Source of the DNA: Macquaria australasica
Taxonomy: Eukaryota; Chordata; Actinopteri; Centrarchiformes; Percichthyidae
Reading direction: 5' to 3'
Length of the DNA stretch: 64,000 bases
Assembly: GCA_005408345.1 (NCBI GenBank)
Contig: SEMN01000053.1
Coordinates: 1,240,001-1,304,000, forward strand
The notes under the pieces: generated by a model
Databases searched by the model: none
The model's input: the letters and a program-made list of their open reading frames with translations, nothing else
Told to the model about the DNA's origin: nothing
In this document: piece after piece, positions 36,701-47,600 of the stretch
Numbering within the stretch: the stretch's first letter is position 1
Layout: each line of letters starts with the position of its first letter
Made by a program: the position numbers and the translations under genes

Positions 36701-39700
36701 TTCAAAAAATGTCCACTGTGACCCAAATGTTTCTGACAATTCACTTACATGCTCTCCATTTGCCTGTCAACCTGGCTTAAACTCACTAAGTTATAGCTCC
36801 TATGTTTTGCAGTACATTTGGCCAAATGCACAAGACTAACAGTGCAGATAAGAGCCAAGCCAGACAGAGTAATTATCCTTTAATGGGACAACATCCTGTG
36901 ACTAAACTCTCCTCTGCGATTCCGACTCCTGATTGGGGGACTGTGTTTGATCCAAGATATCTATTTAGAGAGCAGACTGTCTTGTCTCATCAATAGACAG
37001 AGGGCTGAGTGAAGCTCTTCTGTAAATGTGCTGCTAGTGCAGCCTGGTAATGCTGCTGCAGGTTAAGCAGAGAATAGATGCTACAGAAGATGAGACACAC
37101 ACTTAGAAAAAAGGGACACCTGAGATGAACCTGAAATTAGAACGTTTTGAAATTGTAGTAGGAAAACGGGTACAAAGAGGCACTAACATTTCAGTGATGA
37201 AGTGTGGGGGCGTCACAGTGGCCTAGTGGTCTAAGACGAGTACTGTATAACTACAATACGTATCCCAGGTTCTAAGTCAGCTACTGACCTTTGTTGCATG
37301 ACAGCCCCATCTTTCTCACATATTTCTACTGTACTAAATCAAACAAAAGGCAAAAAGCCAAAAAGGTCAATATGCAAAGTGTAAAAATATATATAGTTCA
37401 AGCTTTAATGTCAAGTGAAGGAGATCTAATAGAATTCAACAAAGTAGCCAAATAAATAAGCTGTATAGGCATCTCCATCATAAATCAATGCTTCACAATT
37501 CAAATTATCATCTGCACCCATGAGACAAAGAAATGGAAGCATGAAATTCAATACGGCCATCTCTCCTACTGGAGATAAAGTACCTAACAGAGTGCAAGCA
37601 GTCCTTGGGGAACAGCATTAACATCTCTCAAATGCAGAGAGCTTTAAGCAGAAACCAGCATTACAATGTATAGTGCATAGCTTTTGTCAAAGGAGACTAG
37701 AAGGACGTGCTTAAGAGGGTGCTTGTTGACTTAATGCAGACTGATAATGATGAAACCATTAAATGGAAATGAAGTGATAAACTCTAACACCTACCAAGTA
37801 CTGAGCCATTTTTCTTCTAGATGCAAAACTTTGATTAATAAAAACATTCAGCTGAATGTTTTTACCTCAGCCCAGGTGAATCGCACAGAGGAGGGAGCCA
37901 CCACCAGCAAGGGCCACTCATTCCTGTAGTAGGCTGCTATACAGATGGCCTGCACCGTCTTTCCCAGGCCCATGTCGTCAGCCAGGAGGAGGCGGCCTTG
38001 TTTAGACACTGCAAACCTACAGGAATTCAAAGAAATAGTCAAATGAAAAGTTACAGCAGGACAGCGAGCGGAAGTCACACTGATCTGACCCTTCAAATCT
38101 ACATTTGACTTATTATTATTATTATTATTATTATTATAATAATAAGTATCTCTTCATTTGCACAAGACTGAGCAAATGATAGATGAATAGCTGCCTCCTG
38201 GTATTGAGTTATTGGTTACACCACGCAGAAAGAGCAGTAATGGCTGTTCAAAGGCACCTACTTGACTCCCTCCGTCTGGAAGGGCATCAGGCTGTGGGTG
38301 AGCGAAGGGTCGATGCTGGAGAGGTCTGCCTCAGGGACGTCTAAAGACCTGGCTTCAGTCCCGTCAAACTTGGCAGAGAAAGCCTGGACTATTGCCCTGG
38401 GCAGAGGCTCCACCTCCACTGCTGCTATCCCACTGAGGAGATCCACTGGGTATGGAACACAGCATGGTCAGACAAGATGGCAAATGTAACAGAGACAAAC
38501 AGGAGCACAGAGATAAACCAGCTAAATAAAGAAAATGTTACTCACTGAGTCTCTTGTAATCCTCAAGTGAAAAGCTCCACTTTCTTGTTTTCATATCTGC
38601 CACACAACAAAAAAATCCTATATCAGAAGCTATAATAATATAATATAACATGATGGAAGATTATCAAGAAGACAAAAAAAAGGATATTCATTGCATAATT
38701 TGACTGTTACCATAGTTCTTTGTTGGCATCTGCTTGAACGCTGCGATGACATCGACGTGGTAACCGACATCAACCTCAAACTTTGTCCGAGACACCAGGT
38801 TGCACTGGCCCTGCAGAATGGCTCCAGGTTTCTGCCAGCCGTTGCACAGCTTCAGCAGCGCCCCCAGTGCCGCACCGTCACGGGCTCGGCTGGTGGCTGC
38901 TGCAACGTCCACTGCGTCCATTCCCTCCAGAGGCCTCAAAGACACGGAGACAATAGCAGCTGCTTCCTCCACTGCAAAACAGGGTAAATAAGAGGATATG
39001 AAGCAGCAGCAGCAGCCCAAAGAAGATGAATACTGTCATGTCTTTAATTTAGACTGCGTGTTCCCATGAATTATTTCCTTAATGTTCATACTTAGCTGTT
39101 GATAGTCCTCCAAGTTGAAGTTCCACATCTTTGTGGCAGGGTCTAAGGCAGAACAGAATCCTTTATTATTCCAAAAGACTGCTTGGTAAAGAGCTTGGTA
39201 TTCCTATTTAGAAAATGAATACTGGTTAGGATGAAAGATTTGTGTACATGGCTTCTCCTACAGAGGAGAGCTCTAAGGCTTTGGCCAGAGGATAGCAGTT
39301 TATATTGCTTTTATAATGGTGAGTTCAGTCACTCATTGTTTAGCCTTGCAGGTTATCCTGATTGTGTTGTTTGAAAATTGCAATGCCTGCTGCTACAGAG
39401 CACAATACAGTAAGTCAGTATTCAAAACCTATTGAGGTTTGATACACAGACCTATTTGGCACATGGTGGTGCAGATCAGATTAATCTATTGAGGGTTGTT
39501 TATTTTGGTATGAAGTATATACATGAAATAATTCAAGCAGCTCGAAAAAATGTTGACAATTTTGGTTGTCCTGTCTGTCTTGAATATTGTGTTTAAATGT
39601 AGTATTTTTACATTCCTGTACTACTTCTAAAAATCTACAGACACCAATAGGGTGTATGTAATTAATTTTTAAACAAAAGAAAATGTTTCTAATTTGTGTT

Positions 39701-40650
39701 AATATATGCTTAGAATGAATGTGAATATCGGTGTTTCCCACAGGGTAAAAATGTATTTGTGTTGGTCTTCCCCAAGGGTGGAGAAGGGTGTTGGGCTGCA
39801 AAAAGCAGTGAGCATCCAGACTCGGCTGCAAAACAGCATAGCTGCACTGGCAGATACTTACCATAGTTCTTCGAGGGCATGGATTTGAAAACAGCAATAA
39901 GCTCTGCATGGTAGCCCACTTCTACTCTGAAGCGGTCCTCTGTGTGTGGTACACATTTTCCTCTTACAGAGACGGCAGGCTTTTTTGCAGGCACAGTATT
40001 CAAAGTTGAGGAGTTTGAGGGAAGGTGGGCCACAGGACTTTGTTTACTAGTTTGCTTGTAGAATGAGCCAACTGCACCACCAGAGCTGCTGGAGGTGAGA
40101 TTAGGTTTTGGGTTAGTTGGCTTCACACCAAAGCTTCCTCCACTAGACAAGACAGGGCTGCTCACATGTTGACTTCTTGTCTGAGGAAGTGGGTCAATGA
40201 CTTGTATCTGCAAGGAAAGACAGTGCACGGAATTAAGAATGACTGTTATTTTTCCTCCAAACACTAAATAATTGAACATTACAGCACAAATCTCACCTGT
40301 CTCGAAGAAGCAGAGTTAAACAGAGTACTCTGGTTGATTTGGTTGCCAGTGCCAGATAACTGCTGATGCTTTGGGCCTTGATTTTGGTTACTGGAGCTCT
40401 GCGGGTCCTTTTTGAAGGGTGGAACAAACAGTTTTGGTGCAGAAGCTGAGCTGGGTGTTTCTCTGTGGTGAGCGAGAGAAGTAGCGCTCTGTTTAGGGGG
40501 CTGGACCTGCACTGAAGTACTGTTGAAGCCTACCGAGGTCTGCTTATTGCTGCCGATGGTCTGTCCAAGTCTTTGGGCTCTTCTCTCCAAAGCCCTCCGT
40601 CTGTTCTCCTCAATCTTGCGCCGCTGCTCTGCAGTCAGCTGATTAGACAT
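30784..40650 (-). CDS. smarcal1: SMARCAL1 annealing helicase, 17 coding exons
   Basis: Exons in coding order (minus): 40650-40297, 40207-39862, 39142-39092, 38971-38711, 38596-38546, 38445-38262, 38016-37866, 36453-36292, 36181-36116, 35163-35023, 34304-34086, 33041-32971, 32749-32647, 32265-32083, 31556-31456, 31244-31148, 30978-30784. They encode 911 aa (human 954), with all introns GT-AG and in phase. The N-terminal LTAEQRRKIEENRRRALERR (5-24) matches the RPA32-binding motif. A Ser/Gln-rich linker follows. HARP1 is about 205-250 and HARP2 about 305-354, each ending NYD-x-T-K/R-x-W-F-L-E-D-Y. The SNF2 ATPase follows: Walker A DDMGLGKT (429-436), DESH box 521-524, SGTP 551-554, motif VI AEDRVHRIGQ (786-795). 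The acidic C-terminus ends KRNIKDYFSR. The protein rewinds RPA-coated DNA and remodels stalled replication forks; loss in humans causes Schimke immuno-osseous dysplasia. No catalytic residue is missing. The closest alternative is the paralogue ZRANB3, excluded by the HARP repeats and the RPA motif. Confidence 0.96.
35505..35632. mobile_element. Partial MITE M1 in smarcal1 intron 9
   Basis: GTGCATGCTGGCTCACTG, GAGCCATCATTAA, CACCTGTGCTTTTTCTG, and GACAAGTCAAAATGTC correspond, reversed, to the left two thirds of 22,341-22,592. The terminal GGCCTTTTTCACAG is degraded (TTTTAAAAAGCTC), so this is an old, decayed copy. Confidence 0.65.
37205..37400 (+). mobile_element. tRNA-derived SINE in smarcal1 intron 7 (antisense)
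   Basis: GGCCTAGTGGTCTAAGACGA resembles a tRNA A-box region, and CCAGGTTCTAAGTC about 50 bp later a decayed B box (GGTTCRANNCC). The tRNA-like head is followed by CCTTTGTTGCATGACA, CCCATCTTTCTCACA and an A-rich CAAAAGGCAAAAAGCCAAAAA tail. This order matches a common percomorph SINE. It is transcriptionally opposite to the host gene. Confidence 0.75.
38110..38137. repeat. (TTA)n microsatellite
   Basis: About nine TTA/ATT units in smarcal1 intron 6, followed by TAATAATAAG, giving a short palindromic AT stretch. Confidence 0.9.
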
Positions 40651-41130
40651 GATGATGAACTTCGCCGCAACTAACGCAAACTCGTTAACGCTACTTTAGT
40701 CATTCACAGATTCAGATGATTATCAGTCACACTCCGAGCTAGCCAAAACATCTAGTCACCTACAAACAAGGGATCCATGTAGATCCACCTGGACTATCAG
40801 TAATTATGACCGGTCTCTTAAAAGTCTGTGAACTTGCTCTGCAGCCCCTGCAGCTAACGGTAGCAGCTAACGTTGCTAGCGTGGGCGGCAACAGTAAAAC
40901 TTAGCAATGAAACATATCAACTGCGCCACAGTGGGCGAGCATTCATTCGTGGGAGAGCAGAGCACCACTAGCGTGATGAAGACGGCAAAGGCGGTAAAGT
41001 TTGTACGAACGAAGCAGGTCGAGATGTCTACTCGACACTTTGCTGGCTGGTTCCGTTCAGTGTCTGCCGCGCGGGAAGTGACGTACCAAAACAAGTAGGC
41101 ACGTGCGGGTGGCGGTTGCCTGGTGATGCG
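40651..41130 (-). promoter_or_regulatory. smarcal1 5' UTR and promoter region
   Basis: GC- and CpG-enriched sequence directly upstream (on the minus strand) of the smarcal1 ATG, richest at 40,840-41,130, consistent with a TATA-less housekeeping promoter. No specific factor site is assigned. ORFs at 40,876-41,098 on both strands are by-products of the GC content. Confidence 0.45.
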
Positions 41131-41449
41131 GGGATGTGTCTGAAAAGATAACCGTCAATATGAACGATAAAAACCTATTTAACCGCTTTAATTTCTACTT
41201 TGTTGTGTTGAGAAAGTCCGTCTTTATGTGACACGGGCAGATATCTTTGATATGTTAGCTTGAAGCAAAAAAGTAGGTCAACTGTTTCGCGAAAAAGAAG
41301 GTAAAGCATGTTGGATTTGACCTCGTATCCCTCTTTGAAAGTAGCTAAGTAACCTAACTGTAACTGAAAACTGGATATTCTTGCATTTTACTCAACAAGA
41401 CAAGATACACTGTTAGCGGTTCTAATGCAACATAGCCTGCTCAGGTAGC

Positions 41450-41971
41450 CACTGTACTTAGGTGTAAATTTGAGGTAACCTAGCTAGTCTACATTTCATA
41501 GGTAAATATTGTACTTTTTACTCCACTAGTTAGCTATCCTATATTTATCTGACAGTTACTGTTTACTGTTACTAGTTACTTTGCAGATTAAAAATCTACA
41601 TACTAACTAAACATAATGATCAACAAATACCATATGATGCATTGTTATTGATTAAACTAGCTATATTACAGTAAATGGAGTAGTTTTTAATTAGTAGCTT
41701 TAATTAGTTAGCTTTAATCAACCAGCAGTAAAATGCTACTTACAGATAACTGCATCAGTATTATCAATCACGTATCCTATATACATATAATACAAGGAGT
41801 AATATATAGGTACTTTCACTTTGATACTGTAAGTACATTTTGCTGATAATACTTGTGTACTTTGACTAAAGTATGATTTTGAATGCAGGACCTTTACTGT
41901 GATAGTATTCTTACCCAGGGTTATTGCTAGTTTTACTGAAGTAAAGGATCTGAATTCCTCTTCCATCACTG
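41450..41971 (+). repeat. Interspersed repeat R2, copy 2
   Basis: TAAATATTGTACTTTTTACT, CTGTTACTAGTTACTTTGCAG, ATACTTGTGTACTTTGACT, TTTTGAATGCAGGACCTTTACT, ending AGTAAAGGATCTGAATTCCT and CTTCCATCACTG. It lies in the smarcal1-marchf4 intergenic interval. Confidence 0.85.
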
Positions 41972-42447
41972 ATGTTAGCCTATGAATCTAGTTTGTGTCT
42001 AATGCTTTTCTGTAAGCTAAGCCTGAAATGATCAGCCGTCCTGGTTGGCTTATTTTCAACAGCTATTTAATCAGGCACTACTTTACACCTGAGATACAAT
42101 GTAAGGGCAATCACTGGCAATTACCTGCCAGAATAGAAAACCAGCAGGAGTGAGAGCTACAAGTGTAATGTGTCAGTTCACTGTTGACAATGCATTAAAT
42201 GCTCACCCCATGGCCACTAGCCTGACCACAGTCTTACATGAATTTTGACAGAAAAAAAAAGAAAGAAACATGTCTCTGCTGCCTGAGACACTCCAGCCAC
42301 AGGTGTATTCATTTCAATGCCCTGACTAGCCAGTTAATTGCTCTCTCCTGTGTGTGTGTGTGTTTTTTGTTTCTTTGTCTCAGAATTGTTCTTTTTTTAT
42401 TTTATTTTTTTATTCATCAAATGTCTCCAAAGTCAGCGTCATTCATC

Positions 42448-42910
42448 AGTGGTGAAAATTAAGGTAACTAAGCACATTTACTCAAGTACTTATGTACACT
42501 TTTGAAGTACTTGAATACTTGAGTATTTTGTATGCTACTTTATACTTGTATTCCACTACATTTTAGAGGGAAATGTACTTTTTACTTAACTTTTTTACTT
42601 AATTTATCTAACACCTATAGTTACAATTACTTTTGTCCATATTCAAATTTAAACATTTGATCAGCTTTTATATGATACATTGTAGATTAAACTACCCAGC
42701 AGTATATAAAGTAATTGAAATTTGCTGCTTACTTGTTAATGATAATGTTAAATGATATAGCCTATATAATGATGTAGCACTCTGAAATGGGTAATTTTGC
42801 ATTGTGACCCACTTTTAAAATTCTTCAAGTACATTTTCAAGCATATTTTTTTTACTAATGTGTTTTTACTTAAGTACAATTTTGAATGCAAGGCTTTTAA
42901 TGGAGTAGTG
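42448..42910 (+). repeat. Interspersed repeat R2, copy 3
   Basis: Begins CAGTGGTGAAAATTAAGGTA and ACTAAGCACATTTACTCAAG and contains TTTTAGAGGGAAATGTACTT, CTACCCAGCAGTATATAAAG, and TTTTGAATGCAAGGCTTTTA. It is slightly truncated at its right end compared with copy 1. Confidence 0.85.
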
Positions 42911-42949
42911 AGAGAGAGCACTTTTTAGTGCAGAGCCAGCATAGATTAA

Positions 42950-43210
42950 TCGACTAAAAACAGAAAATTAATCTGTAACAGTTTTAATTATCAATTAATT
43001 GTTTTCTCATTTGTTTATGCAAAACTGCCACACATTCTTTGGTTCCAGATGAATATTTTCTGGTTTTCTTGGTCTTTTATGTCAGTAAACTGAATATCTT
43101 TGGTTTTTGGACTGTTGGTTGGACAAAACAAGCAATTTGAATAAGCTTTGGAAAATGTGATGGACATTATTGACTATTTTCTGCCATTTAGAGTCCAAAT
43201 CATTAATCGG
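42950..43210 (-). mobile_element. Interspersed repeat R1, copy 5
   Basis: Reverse-oriented R1: TGTCAGTAAACTGAATATCT, GGACTGTTGGTTGGACAAAA, ATTAATCG at both ends. It sits about 40 bp right of an R2 copy, repeating the R2/R1 association seen at 11.7 kb. Confidence 0.85.
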
Positions 43211-43639
43211 TTATTCAGGATTCAGATTAAGTGTTTTAATTTCATGTTCTTTTTTATATTGACGAAAATGTGGTGAATTAAGTGTTTTTGTTGTTGCCTA
43301 ATTTGAGTCTAGCCTGCAATTTCTCCCTTCACTCCTTTAGACGTGATCATTTGTAAGGTTTAAGCCATGCACTTTCAACCTAACTGATATTTGTGTTGGG
43401 CAAAATGGCACTATTTAGCTGAGCTGTTATGAATAATTTGTGTTGCCCTTGTGTTGCATGATAATTGAATTGTTTAATTATTGATAATTAACGGGTACAA
43501 CTTAATTTTCTGCTCTCTTTTTGCGTGATAAAATGCAGTAAACATCTCCTGTGGAGAAAAAAAGACATTAATGTCAACTTTAACTTAAAGTCCCCTTCTA
43601 TAATGAGGGGCGTCTTGCCTAAAACATGTAATTAGCCAT

Positions 43640-44660
43640 TTTCCCTGTGTATTTGTCTCAGTCCACAGTTATAGTAATGAGTTGGCTGCTTGCATCACTG
43701 TGCGGTGGTGACGTGTGGCGTCTGGGAGCTGTCCCAGGAATCATGGTGCTGAAGCTGCAGCACCAATTCAGCAGCCAATGATCACAGGAGAATCCGGGGC
43801 TACGGATGCTTTCGCCCAGAGCAGGACAGTCCGACAATCGTGTTGGATTTTAACGGAGGGATTTAAACCCATCGGCTTGTTCCTCGGACAAGGAAATTCG
43901 ATTATTGGGGATGTAAGCTTCACACAGACTTGTCAGCGACCTGCAGTCTGGCTGGAGAGCTATGAAAAAAAAATCCTGAAACTGTGAGTCGTATAGAAAT
44001 CGGGGGTAGCTCGCCAGGTAAGACAGATTTTGCTTCCTAACATGGCACGCCATCGATTGACTTGATTTGTTTTGAAAGCCTTACAAGACGTCGACAGTAA
44101 TCTGAGCTCTGCAGATGTGAAATGTGGCTTTCGGTGTTGTTGGAATATTTGAATTTTAAGATTGAGCGCTGACATTTTGTTTTGTAGTCTATATCAGTCC
44201 ATTGTACCGAAGGCGGATTTGATTCTTGGTTTGTGCACTCGCCGTGAATCGGGAGGGAGAAGCCTGTCTAGATAGTTTATGTTGCACAGAGCAGGCAGAC
44301 TATTAAGGCCATCAAATGAGAGTGGACACTGAGTGAACGGGCCATAGCCTTATTACTTGAATGCATATTCCTATCAATCTAACATTTGACTTTCCTCTTT
44401 TAGCTGTTCCATTGAACTTGAACTTAATGGCTTCAGACACTTGTTTGCATCGATGGGATTTGTTTGCCTTTTGGATTTACATTCTCGTGGGAAGACAATA
44501 AAGGACTTTCAATTAGAATAGCTTATACGAATATCAACATAGAAAACTAAAAGGCTGCTTTAAACCCCAACAAACGCTGGATAACGCACCCTCTACCCCC
44601 ACTATCCCATCCCACGGCATATGAAGAAGTGTTTGCTCATGACGGGAACACATACAGTAA
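43640..44660 (+). promoter_or_regulatory. marchf4 upstream region / probable 5' UTR
   Basis: Sequence composition shifts to higher GC from about 43,690 and remains complex up to the start codon, as expected for a promoter and leader. The transcription start and any noncoding 5' exon cannot be placed. Small ORFs here (43,715-43,987 on + and three on the minus strand) have no domain. Confidence 0.4.
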
Positions 44661-44698
44661 ATGCTGTTTCCTTCCAGCATCATTGCGTGGTGCTGTGA
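44621..44698 (+). CDS. 25-codon uORF overlapping the marchf4 start
   Basis: ATG at 44,621 opens a 25-codon frame (with a second in-frame ATG at 44,639) that ends at TGA 44,696-44,698, beyond the marchf4 ATG at 44,661 and in a different frame. If the leader includes it, scanning ribosomes would meet it first. The peptide has no recognisable features, so any effect would be on translation of the main frame. Confidence 0.4.
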   Translation: MKKCLLMTGTHTVNAVSFQHHCVVL

Positions 44699-47600
44699 GT
44701 TTCTGGCCGGAGACAGCCTGATGCTGCGCAGCCAGGGCATGCTGAAGAGCCGCTGTTGCGTCCTGCTCGGTGACCTGAGGGTGCTCCTGCTCGGGCCACC
44801 GGCACCGCCGACACCGCTGCCCCCGCTGACCCCCATGAGCGGCCAAACTACGGAAAGCCATGAGACAGGCGTCACCGTCCCCGACAACAACAACACATTA
44901 ACGCGGAGCCACCAGCACGCAGGGGACCGGGTTACCCCACCTGCAGCAGGGGCCACCGGGCCACCGGGCGGAGAGCGAGCGGGCTGGGTTGATGCTGCAG
45001 AGCTGTCGGCGGCCCTGCGCGGCTGCAGCAGCTCCTCTGATGACTGCTCAAAGGGCAAACTGGAGGAGAGGTTCTCCCTCACCAGCTACACGGAAAGTGG
45101 CTTTAGGACGCCTGTGTGCAGGATCTGCTTCCAGGGACCAGAACATGTAAGTCAAGGAAAAAATGTTCCCATACATGTTAAAATAATTAACATTTATTTA
45201 TTTATATCATGAAGGAAGTGTCCATCCAATCCATTGATTAATTACTCTCACATACCTTCTCTGAGTTTAAAAATTTGTGAAATCTGTTCTGTTATATTTT
45301 GTTGGAATGAAATCTCCCAACTATTTGCTATTAGGAGCATAAGTTAACTAGACCAGGCGATAGGAATGTTGCACATTTAGATCCAGAGATCATCCCTTCC
45401 TGGCAGAGCCTCTGTTACATGAGGATGCACTGGTCAAGCTTCTTTTTCAGTGAGAAAACCCACTCACAGTGGCATCCACGCAGCTGGAGAGCCCTCTGAG
45501 CAGGGGTCCCACTGTGTCCTGTGCTCATCCCTTTGCATGGCTTGAAAAGACAGCTAGCAGTGGGAGGATAATGAAAGACCTTGTCCCCATGGTTGACAAG
45601 TGTGGAGGATACACAGAGATGCAGTAACAACTCATTATAGCCAGACACTGTGAATTCATGTCGAAGCATTACATGCATGAAAAAATCAAATAATACCTCT
45701 CACTCTGCTGCTCGCACGCACCACCTGGAAACAGCAAAAATAAATAATAATAATGTGCAGAGAACAGAAGGGAAGAGCCTTCAAGTTAATCACACTGCAT
45801 GCCTCAGTCTTTGGGCCCATATTGATGATAATGTCACACTACATCAATCAGAAGTGGGAAAATCTGAAAGAAGATGGCTAAGGTGTGCCGCAATAAATAA
45901 TATTAAATTATAACAGAGAAGCAGGCACTTAGCAATTTGCAGACACATTAGTTACACTGTTTGACAGAGCCTTTGGGACCACATTGACGAATATGTCACA
46001 CCTCACCAATTAGTAATGGAGGTAGGGAAGTTGTGAAAAAAAAAGTGAAGCAAGATAGCTGAGGTGTAGAACATAAGTTTTTATCCAGCAGTCTGTTAGG
46101 CCACTCATGGCTGCTTTTCCTTTACCCAAGCAGCAGATTTACTGTATCATTTCATGGTCATTGCACTGTGTATGGCCTATAATCTCTCCGTGTTTCATCA
46201 ACTAATTACTCCAACAGCAATTCTGTGCATCATTCCACCTCTGAGCACAGACTTTGTAATTATTACTGACATGGCCGTCTAGTTATAAGATTGGAAGACA
46301 AGGCCTCATCCTTGTTTTTTCAAAAAACTCCGCAGATAGTCAGCACACTCTGCAGTGCATACAAAGTACCACCTATTGAAATTTGCAGTATTTCCCATGG
46401 CCTCCTCCAACTCATCTCATCGATGCTTCCTTGAGACACTGCAGCTAGTCAATAGCACTTGATTTCATGCCGTCTTATCATTATGCAAGTTCTTATCTAT
46501 CACCAGCCTTCTTTTTCCTGTCATCTCTGCTGTTGGTTTGGGTGAAGTCCAGCTATGGATCTGCTCAGGTGTAAATGGGTACAAGGAGAATGAGGCTCCA
46601 TTTGAAAAGAGAGATGAGTGGACTGTCTGTGTGTCACTGTGTGATACAGGCAGCGGGGGCATTAGTTATCCTCTTTTCTCCCTTAGCCTCCAGCATGTCA
46701 CATAGACCAAGGCAGCCAGTATCTGATCTGACAATCCACCTCCAAAACACTTCCATCCCCAAGGCTGAGATACTCAAGACAGAGTAAAGAAGGGAGCAAG
46801 AGACATTGCTTTCCTCAAACATCCCACTAGAAAGGGGCCTTGAGTGCCTGACAGAGGCAACCATTGAAAAATGACTGTACTCTGATTTAATATGACATCA
46901 AACGATGTAGTAAGTCTGTGTAATCGAATTCATGTCAGTGTTTTTGGTACCATTTTCTTTGAGGTGCCCTTAGTGATTCACAACCAAAGTCCTGTTGTTT
47001 TTTAGAATAGGTTTGCATTTTTCTTTCCAAATCTGTCTTAATACAATTCTTAATACAATACTCACATGGCCATTGAAAGGTATTGGTCATTGTAATCATT
47101 CCTCTTCTCCATACTAGCCATGAAACTATCCCTTTAGAAGTCTGTAAGCCAAATCAAGTGGATATCTTCCAAGGTCTTTTTAGTACAAAATTTTCTCTTT
47201 GTGTTACTACCCCTTCCCATCAGCTCAGCAAGGAAACGCTATATGAGGAAACACAAATGGGGAATTTCATACTAAAAGACTGTGGATGTTGTCCTCCAAC
47301 ACTTACATTAGATTCACACAATGTAGGGATCTCGTCAGGGCCAGTATGGACAGGAGGAATGATTACAGCGACCAATAACTCTTTCAATGAGACATGAGAG
47401 TTTTGTGTTAATATAGACTTGAAAAACACCAATCCTTTAAGCCAGACTACTTCTGTTGGCGTCAAATGATATGTCCACATAGTGTATAATGAACAGCTAA
47501 GCCAATGTCAGATGAAATTACATACATTTATGTGTCTTTAACTTCAATACCTTAGGTTATTCATGTATTTCCATTATCGGTTCTATTTAGTTAAAGGTCA

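Noticed and set aside
37205..37280. Possible tRNA gene
   Set aside because: The A and B boxes are degenerate, cloverleaf pairing is not convincing, and a SINE tail follows.
38110..38160. CRISPR-like or origin-like AT repeat
   Set aside because: It is a simple TTA microsatellite in an intron with no spacers or associated genes.
41112..41127. X-box-like GTTGCCTGGTGATG near the smarcal1 promoter
   Set aside because: Only the left half-site fits; smarcal1 is not a ciliary gene, so the match is most likely chance.
44534..45082. 182-codon minus-strand ORF opposite marchf4 exon 1
   Set aside because: Shadow of GC-rich coding sequence; the plus frame matches MARCHF4.
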